A DNA stretch of 12,804 bases from Spirochaetes bacterium RBG_16_67_19 (GTDB taxonomy: Bacteria; Spirochaetota; Spirochaetia; SZUA-6; DRHE01): positions 1-12,804 of the forward strand of contig MIBK01000034.1 of the NCBI GenBank assembly GCA_001829505.1. The letters are read 5' to 3'. This document shows, piece by piece, positions 8,180 through 12,804 of the stretch. Positions within the stretch are counted from its first letter, which is position 1. Each line of letters begins with the position of its first letter. The notes beneath the pieces were generated by a model, which was not told where the DNA came from, did no database searches, and worked only from the letters and a program-made list of their open reading frames with translations. Position numbers and translations under genes: made by a program.

Positions 8180-8787
8180 AAGCCGTCGTAGATCATCTTT
8201 CTGATTTCCGTCTGCCTCCGCAGCAGGCGCGTGGAGACCTGGTTGTTGTAGGCCAGGCGCCCGCCGCGGCCCACCAGCACCACCCCCTGGCCGGCCAGGG
8301 GCTCGCCCTCCAGCCTGGACAGGCGCACCGCGCGGCCGCCGAGGGCCTGCACGCGCCGTTCCGCCTCCGCCAGCAGCCCCTGGTCCAGCAGCGGCAGCTC
8401 GGGGGCGGAGGCGTTCACCGCGGCCTCCGGCTGGCCCAGGCCGATGGCGGCCTCCACGATCCAGCCCAGCAGGACCTCCCGGTATTCCGGCCAGGCGATC
8501 ATCCCCTCCAGCTTCGCGCGGGCCTGCTCCAGCACCTGTCGCGCGGCCTGCTCGCGAACCCGCAGGGCAATGCGCTTGGTCTCCATTTTCGCGGTCGAAG
8601 CCGCCTGGCGCTTCAGGCCGGCGGCCTGCTCGCCAGCCTTGCGCCGGGCTTCCTCCAGAATCTCGGCGGCCTGCCGCGCGGAGGCCGCGCGCCGCTCCGC
8701 GGCGGCCTTCTCGGCCTCCTCCACCAGGCGCCGGGCCTCGGCCTGGGCGTCCTGGGCGATGCCCTCGATCAGCCCGCCCTGGCTCAT
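8161..8787 (-). CDS. atpE: V/A-type ATP synthase subunit E (peripheral stalk)
   Basis: This 208-residue stator subunit pairs with H/G to form the outer stalk that holds the A3B3 head against the membrane subunit I. The N-terminal half (about residues 5-95) is one long Ala/Glu/Arg-rich helix suited to a coiled coil with H. The C-terminal half is the globular cap, with [20 protein letters not shown] near the end; the N-N-x-(F/V)-x-(T/S)-R-L region is characteristic of the family. The ATG at 8787 overlaps the subunit F stop in ATGA, with a weak GGGA site about 8 nt upstream, and the 3' end overlaps A by 19 nt. Sequence conservation in this family is low, so the call rests on the C-terminal pattern, the coiled coil and the operon position together. 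Confidence 0.92.
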   Translation of the reverse strand: MSQGGLIEGIAQDAQAEARRLVEEAEKAAAERRAASARQAAEILEEARRKAGEQAAGLKRQAASTAKMETKRIALRVREQAARQVLEQARAKLEGMIAWPEYREVLLGWIVEAAIGLGQPEAAVNASAPELPLLDQGLLAEAERRVQALGGRAVRLSRLEGEPLAGQGVVLVGRGGRLAYNNQVSTRLLRRQTEIRKMIYDGLWTKES

Positions 8788-9089
8788 AGCTTGATCCCGA
8801 TGGCCTGGTTGACCATCTCGCGGATGTCCGCCCGGCCGGCCACCGGCCCGAGGCGGTCGGGCACCTCCACGATGAGGGGGAAGCTCTGGGTGAACATATA
8901 GCGGTCCACCTGGGGACGGATCAGCTCCGCGGCCCGCTCCGTGATGATGACGATGCCCACTTCCTTGTCCTGCAGGGCCAGCCCGAAGGCCCGCTGGGCC
9001 TCCTCGGGGGTCGAGGCGGCCTGCCCGCTCACCCCCACCAGCCCGAAACCCAGCACCGCGTCCTCGTCTCCGATGACGAAGTACCTCAT
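8784..9089 (-). CDS. atpF: V/A-type ATP synthase subunit F
   Basis: This 101-residue small central-stalk subunit sits on D and modulates ATP hydrolysis in the family. The start [20 protein letters not shown] and the core [15 protein letters not shown], followed by PLIVEVPD, form the Rossmann-like alternating pattern typical of F. Length is normal (about 100). It is coupled on both sides by 4-nt ATGA overlaps, to K upstream and E downstream. In Thermus-type operons F usually lies after C and just before A. Here it lies between K and E. Confidence 0.95.
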   Translation of the reverse strand: MRYFVIGDEDAVLGFGLVGVSGQAASTPEEAQRAFGLALQDKEVGIVIITERAAELIRPQVDRYMFTQSFPLIVEVPDRLGPVAGRADIREMVNQAIGIKL

Positions 9090-9457
9090 ACCTTTCCCAG
9101 GATCATCAGCGCGGTGATGAACCCGAAGATGACCAGCCCTTCGCCCAGGGCGATGAAGATCAGGGCCTGCCCGGCGATCTCCGGCTTCTCGGCCACGGCG
9201 CCCATGGCCGCCGCCCCGACGTTGCCGATGGCCAGGCCGGCGGCGATGGCGCCGAAGCCGAAGGCCATCGCGGCGGCGATCAGCCCGAACTTGGACACCT
9301 CCGCCCTTTCCGGGGTCATTGCCTGGGCCGGAGCCTGCTCCTGGGCCACCGCTTTGGTGGTCGAGACCACGCCGAAGATGACCAGCAGGGCGAAGGTCAC
9401 CACCAGACTCAGCATGATCTTCTTGCGGAGCTGGATCTGTTCCTTGGACTTGCTCAT
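9086..9457 (-). CDS. atpK: V/A-type ATP synthase subunit K (c-ring proteolipid)
   Basis: This 123-residue proteolipid forms the rotating membrane ring. An extra N-terminal hydrophobic stretch (about 14-31) after a basic region ends in AVAQ, resembling a signal peptide cleaved after Ala38; the Thermus ring protein also has a signal sequence. Helix 1 (about 57-86) carries the Gly/Ala-rich LAIGNVGAAAMGAVAEKP. Helix 2 (about 95-121) carries the ion-binding carboxylate Glu106 in IALGEGLVIFG. It is the two-helix form with one carboxylate per subunit, not the duplicated four-helix form of Enterococcus. The Gln and Ser/Thr neighbours seen in Na+-binding rings are not evident, leaning toward H+. The gene has the best ribosome site I saw in the window, fitting the need for many copies per complex. 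Confidence 0.96.
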   Translation of the reverse strand: MSKSKEQIQLRKKIMLSLVVTFALLVIFGVVSTTKAVAQEQAPAQAMTPERAEVSKFGLIAAAMAFGFGAIAAGLAIGNVGAAAMGAVAEKPEIAGQALIFIALGEGLVIFGFITALMILGKV

Positions 9458-9464
9458 TGTCTTT

Positions 9465-9470
9465 CCTCCT
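9465..9470 (-). promoter_or_regulatory. Strong Shine-Dalgarno of the c-ring gene
   Basis: A perfect AGGAGG on the minus strand lies 7 nt (AAAGACA) before the ATG at 9457 and overlaps the TAG stop of subunit I. It is the strongest ribosome site I recognised in this operon. A plausible reason is that the ring protein is needed in several copies per complex. Confidence 0.85.
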
Positions 9471-11493
9471 ATTTGAGCTTCCGGAGACTGATCGGCTCGT
9501 AGGCCTTTCCGGAACCGCTGAAGTATTTCGAGAAGAACTCGTAGTAGTTAAGCCTCAGGGATTGGATCCCCGCGGACAGGCCCTCCAGGGCGATGATCAG
9601 GACGTTGCCGGCCACCAGCACCAGGTAGGACCAGGGGCTGAAGTTGCCCGCCGGTCCGCGCAGCATGCCGGCGATGGCGAAAAAGGCGATGACCAGGCTG
9701 ACGTGGGCGATGCCCAGCCCGGCCACCCGCATGAAGGAGAGGGTGTTGGCCAGGTAGCCGGAGAAGATCTCCAGGATCTCCACGACCCATTCCATGCCCC
9801 AGTCGATCAGGGTGGAAACCTGGAAGCGCTTGTGCTCGCGGTGCAGGAAGAACTCCAGGGGGGCCTTCCAGGCCAGCAGCAGCACCGGCAGGCCGATGGT
9901 CAGGAACAGGAAATTTCCGGGAGGCAGCTGCTTGTAGGACCGGGCGGCGAAGTAGAAGGCGATGTAGACGCCCGCCGCGTAAATCCAGCCTCCGATCAGG
10001 CCGGCCTTGTCGAAAAGCAGGCCGAACCAGTCGCCGCGGCGCAAACGGTTGACCCAATTGAGGGCCAGGCCCAGGCCGATCACCCCGATCCCGAACCAGA
10101 TGGTGATCAGCAGGATCCCGTAGACGTCCTTGACCACGCCCACGGTGTGCTCCCCGGCCACGGCGCCGTGGTAGTTGAACCACAGGGGCGGCAGGAGGCT
10201 GAGACCGAAATAGGAGCCGAACAGCACCCCCACCACCATGGCCGAGCCGCCGCACCAGATGGCCAGCTTCAGGAGGTTGCGGATGTTCTGGCTCGCCCCC
10301 TTGTAGGTGGCCAGGCCCAGGACACCCATCAGGGACAGCACCAGCCCGTGCCCCACATCCCCGAACATCAGCCCGAACATGGCCAGGTAGGCCACGAACA
10401 CGAAGGGGGTCGGGTCCACCGTTCCGTACTGGGGGATGGAGTAGTTGGTGACCAGCATCTTGAAGGGGGCCAGCAGGCGCGGGCCGCCCAACTGCACGGG
10501 GACCTTGGCCTTCTGGGCGGTGGACATCTCGCTGGGATCGTGCCATTCCAGGTAGCACCTGCCTTCCGTGGCCCGCTGCAGCGCGGCGTCCAGCGGCTCC
10601 TGGGTGCGGGCCGGCAGCCATCCGGAGAAGATCATGGTGCGGGCCGTGTGGCTGAAGTAGGACTGGATGCGGGAGTACAGCTCGTTCAAGCGCAGGTTGG
10701 CCCACATGCGCTCCAGCTCCGGGCGCTTCTCCCGGATCAGGGCCTCGATGCCGGACTTGAGCTTTTCCTGCTCCTCCCGGAAGCCGGCGAGCTTGCCGTC
10801 CAGGTCGGCCAGCACCTCCTCCTTGCCGCCCAGGGCGTCCCTGGACAGCTCTACTTCCGCCCAGCCGTGGCGATCCAGGATCTTGTTCACCACCCCGTCG
10901 TCGCGCTTCATGGTGATCAGCAGCATGGTGGCCAGCGTCGCATCCTGGGGCCCCACCTCCAGATGCACCGAGGGAATGCTCTTCAGCTCCTCGAGCATGG
11001 CCTGCAGCTCGGCGCGTCGCACGGTACCGCTCTGTATGCTGAGGAACGAAAACTGGGACCGGGCCTGCAGGCCGGCGGTCAGGTCGCCGAACATGCCCAG
11101 CTGCCGGCGGATGTCCTCCAGCTTCAGGATCTCCTGTTGCAGCGCCTGCTGCCGCTCCCGGATGCCGGCCAGGCTGGCGGCCAGCTCGTCCAGTTGGCGG
11201 TTGGCTGCGGCCAGGTCCAGGGCCCGCAGGTCCTCGATGCGCAGGTCCGCCTGGGCCGCAAGTCCGTGCCCTCCCAGGCTGAACAACCCCTCGATGCGCC
11301 GCCGGATCTCGGAGATCATGGCCTCGGTCACCCTGGGGCTGCCCGCGGAAAGGCGCTCGCTCAATCCGGGGTCCATTTCGGTGACGCTCACGAAATGCAT
11401 CACCCCCTGGTCCAGCAGCGCGCGGGTCACCTGGTCGGCGTCGCGGTCCAGCACCACGGCCACCAGCTGTTTCATGGCCTGAGGGAAGATCAC
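9469..11493 (-). CDS. atpI: V/A-type ATP synthase subunit I (a-type membrane stator)
   Basis: This 674-residue subunit carries the ion half-channels and anchors the stalks. The soluble N-terminal half (1-340) includes helical, coiled-coil-like segments near 95-135 and 222-265. The C-terminal half contains about seven or eight membrane helices, beginning with the hallmark DPTPFVFVAYLAMFGLMFGDVG (360-381). The essential Arg589 lies in NTLSFMRVAGLGIAH, and EGLSAGIQSLRLNYYEFFSKYF (637-658) closes the channel region. Two starts are possible. GTG at 11493 overlaps the subunit C stop in GTGA and gives an N-terminus VIFPQAMKQLV, resembling the MIVPMKK type of many bacterial I subunits. ATG at 11475 gives 668 residues. 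Neither has a strong ribosome site, and I prefer the GTG for the coupling overlap. The frame stays open further upstream, but that part overlaps subunit C and is not I-like. Confidence 0.95.
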   Translation of the reverse strand: MIFPQAMKQLVAVVLDRDADQVTRALLDQGVMHFVSVTEMDPGLSERLSAGSPRVTEAMISEIRRRIEGLFSLGGHGLAAQADLRIEDLRALDLAAANRQLDELAASLAGIRERQQALQQEILKLEDIRRQLGMFGDLTAGLQARSQFSFLSIQSGTVRRAELQAMLEELKSIPSVHLEVGPQDATLATMLLITMKRDDGVVNKILDRHGWAEVELSRDALGGKEEVLADLDGKLAGFREEQEKLKSGIEALIREKRPELERMWANLRLNELYSRIQSYFSHTARTMIFSGWLPARTQEPLDAALQRATEGRCYLEWHDPSEMSTAQKAKVPVQLGGPRLLAPFKMLVTNYSIPQYGTVDPTPFVFVAYLAMFGLMFGDVGHGLVLSLMGVLGLATYKGASQNIRNLLKLAIWCGGSAMVVGVLFGSYFGLSLLPPLWFNYHGAVAGEHTVGVVKDVYGILLITIWFGIGVIGLGLALNWVNRLRRGDWFGLLFDKAGLIGGWIYAAGVYIAFYFAARSYKQLPPGNFLFLTIGLPVLLLAWKAPLEFFLHREHKRFQVSTLIDWGMEWVVEILEIFSGYLANTLSFMRVAGLGIAHVSLVIAFFAIAGMLRGPAGNFSPWSYLVLVAGNVLIIALEGLSAGIQSLRLNYYEFFSKYFSGSGKAYEPISLRKLK

Positions 11494-12557
11494 AGCGCCG
11501 CCATTATACGTTCTTCGGGCCAGTTGTAGAACTTGGCGTTGAGCACGGTCTTGATGCGGCGGATCTCGGCGGATTTGAGCACGAAATAGGCCAGCAGGAT
11601 GCCGATGGTGAAGGGGTAGCCTGCCATCAGGTGGCGCACCTCCAGCATCAGGATTTCCGCCAGGATGCGCTCGATCAGCACCAGGCGGGCGTAGCTCTCC
11701 GTGGCTTCCCTGGGGGTGAGCAGGCTCGCCAGCGCGGGGTAGCGGCGGCGCACCAGCTCGCTCAGAACGGCGCTGGGGTTGTCCATGGCGTAGGCTTCGG
11801 CCACGGCCTGGGGGCTCAACCAGATGCCCTCCGGAATGGCGCAGGCCAGCGCCCGCTCCGGGTCCAGCTTGTAGAAGCCCTTGAAGCGGATCAGCCAGTT
11901 GATGTTGGCCAGGTCGATCTCCGCGCCGATCATCCGCCGGGCGATCTCCCGGTCGCGGGTTCCCAGCCCGTCCACCGCCGCCAGGAGCTGGCGGTAGAAG
12001 TGGTGATCCAGGGCGATTTCCAAGGGGAAGAGGCTCTGCAGCCGGGTGACTTCGGCCGCCTGCCGGGCCACCAGCTCGCCGTACGGCGTGCCCGTCAGGG
12101 CCTCCGCCGCCTCCTCCAGGCTGCCGGCGTTGACGATGCGGTCCAGGGCCAGGTCGCGGTGCACGCGGTCCCGCAGCAGGTAGCCCACCCCGGCGTCGAT
12201 GCGCCGGCCGCGCACATGGCTGTCGAACCACAGGCGCAGGGCGTGCTTGAGGTTGTCGACCTCGAAACGCTCGGCCAGGGCGGAAACGATCGAGCGCACC
12301 TCGTCCTTGGTCAGCGCCTCCAGCTCCAGGTACAGCCTGACTTCCTTGCGCGCCAGCTCCAGCTCCGCGCTCTTTATATCACCGGTCTGGCCGAAGACGC
12401 TTTCCACGACCGAGAAATCGGTGTTCCGCAGCAGCTCCACCGCTTCGCTGAGCGACTTGGCGCGGGACATCTCCGCCGAGAGCGCTTCGGGCAGGATCTT
12501 GCTGATGCGCGCCCGCAGCTTGGCATTGATGAAGCCGTATTTCTGTACCGCGCCCAA
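11490..12557 (-). CDS. atpC: V/A-type ATP synthase subunit C (AC39/d family)
   Basis: This 355-residue funnel-shaped subunit joins the central stalk (D, F) to the membrane ring. The start KYGFINAKLRARISKIL and a mostly helical composition match the AC39/d family. Further matches are the internal repeats of the EVRLYLELEALTKDE and DNLKHALRLW kind, the NINWLIRFKGFYKL segment (about 226-239), and the end TIGILLAYFVLKSAEIRRIKTVLNAK. The only sensible start is TTG at 12557: an in-frame TGA (the stop of subunit H) lies just upstream, and the next ATG would remove the conserved N-terminus. A GAGG overlapping the H stop lies 4 nt before the TTG. In Thermus and Enterococcus C follows E. Here it comes before I, which is unusual. 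Confidence 0.94.
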   Translation of the reverse strand: MGAVQKYGFINAKLRARISKILPEALSAEMSRAKSLSEAVELLRNTDFSVVESVFGQTGDIKSAELELARKEVRLYLELEALTKDEVRSIVSALAERFEVDNLKHALRLWFDSHVRGRRIDAGVGYLLRDRVHRDLALDRIVNAGSLEEAAEALTGTPYGELVARQAAEVTRLQSLFPLEIALDHHFYRQLLAAVDGLGTRDREIARRMIGAEIDLANINWLIRFKGFYKLDPERALACAIPEGIWLSPQAVAEAYAMDNPSAVLSELVRRRYPALASLLTPREATESYARLVLIERILAEILMLEVRHLMAGYPFTIGILLAYFVLKSAEIRRIKTVLNAKFYNWPEERIMAAL

Positions 12558-12563
12558 ATGGCC

Positions 12564-12803
12564 TCAGCCCTTCAGGTCCAGCAGGGTCGCGGCCAGCTGC
12601 ACGACCCGCTGCACCAGGCCGCGCAGGACCTCCTGCCGCCCTTCCAGGAAGCTCGCGGCCTCCTGCTCGGCCTGGCGGACCAGCTCGCGGCTGGAACGCT
12701 CGGCCTCGGCACGGGCCTCCGCCAGGCCCGTTTGCAGCAGCGCCTGCGCCTGGGCGCGGGCTTCCTGCAGGGCCGTCGCGGTCTGGGCATCGGCTTCCGC
12801 GCG
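12564..12803 (-). CDS. atpH: V/A-type ATP synthase subunit H/G (peripheral stalk, 5'-truncated)
   Basis: The last 79 codons are visible, reading in from the right window edge and ending in LLDLKG and TGA at 12566-12564. The frame has no ATG in view, so a simple start-to-stop search would miss it. The residues are nearly all Ala, Glu, Arg, Gln and Leu in a heptad-like pattern (for example AEARAEAERSSRELVRQAEQ), then a more hydrophobic end (VLRGLVQRVVQLAATLLDL). This fits the coiled-coil stalk subunit H (G) that pairs with E; family members are about 100-110 residues long, so only the first quarter or so is missing. It lies 6 nt before the TTG of subunit C, at the expected head of an ATPase operon. 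Sequence alone is low complexity, so position and composition carry much of the call. Confidence 0.82.
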   Translation of the reverse strand, partial: RAEADAQTATALQEARAQAQALLQTGLAEARAEAERSSRELVRQAEQEAASFLEGRQEVLRGLVQRVVQLAATLLDLKG

Positions 12804-12804
12804 G

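Noticed and set aside
8600..8787. Ala/Glu/Arg repeats in subunit E resembling a tandem repeat
   Set aside because: The periodicity is that of a coiled-coil helix. The codons vary and there is no nucleotide repeat unit.
9457..11529. Long open frame on the plus strand opposite subunits I and C, and similar ones at 5248-6498, 6287-7843 and 2479-3873
   Set aside because: These are shadows in GC-rich DNA. Their proteins are dominated by Gly, Gln, His, Ala and Pro without any recognisable domain, while the opposite strand carries clear conserved ATPase, EIIA and kinase genes.
11494..12231. Upstream extension of the subunit I frame through the subunit C gene
   Set aside because: The extension is an off-frame shadow of subunit C; I-family sequence begins only at about 11493.
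12572..12790. Open frame at the right end encoding a Pro/Arg/Cys-rich peptide
   Set aside because: It is out of frame with the Ala/Glu/Arg-rich coiled-coil reading of subunit H, which fits the operon head and ends properly at 12564.
1..12804. tRNA, rRNA, CRISPR, insertion sequences, riboswitches or phage-type attachment sites
   Set aside because: Nothing of this kind was recognised; essentially every base is inside a conserved gene or a gap of about 25 bases or less. The operon promoter must lie beyond the right edge, and the AOR promoter beyond the left edge.

Overview
This is a gene-dense, strongly GC-rich bacterial stretch with almost no non-coding DNA. It has two transcription units that converge near position 1835. 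The combination of a tungsten-type aldehyde:ferredoxin oxidoreductase (AOR) with a bacterial V/A-type ATPase suggests an anaerobe. GC-rich anaerobic Firmicutes-like lineages are a reasonable guess, but nothing here fixes the taxon and there are no RNA genes to help.

Left part, plus strand (1-1824): the C-terminal ~520 codons of an AOR-family enzyme, cut by the window edge, are followed two bases later by a MoaD/ThiS-like sulfur carrier ending in Gly-Gly. They look like an enzyme plus a sulfur carrier for its pterin cofactor.

Right part, minus strand (12804 down to 1846): one long run of tightly packed genes with gaps of 5-21 nt or short overlaps. In transcription order these are the V/A-type ATPase subunits H (cut by the right edge), C/d, I/a, K/c, F, E, A, B and D. 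They are followed without a break by a UspA-like protein, a stand-alone PTS EIIA type-2 protein and an FGGY-family sugar kinase. The nine ATPase genes cover both peripheral stalk proteins (H, E), the central stalk (C, D, F), the A3B3 motor and the membrane ion path (I plus the K ring). The complex appears complete: the Walker A and catalytic Glu in A, the arginine-finger region in B, the carboxylate in K and the essential Arg in I are all present.

The order H-C-I-K-F-E-A-B-D differs from the H(G)-I-K-E-C-F-A-B-D order familiar from Thermus and many archaea. The most unusual part is the tail of the operon, where a Usp protein lacking the ATP-binding signature, an EIIA without EIIB or EIIC, and a sugar kinase sit behind the ATPase. 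A regulatory link between phosphotransfer or carbon state and the ion pump is possible but remains inference. There is no gene-free stretch longer than about 25 bases, and I see no mobile element, CRISPR array, tRNA or rRNA.
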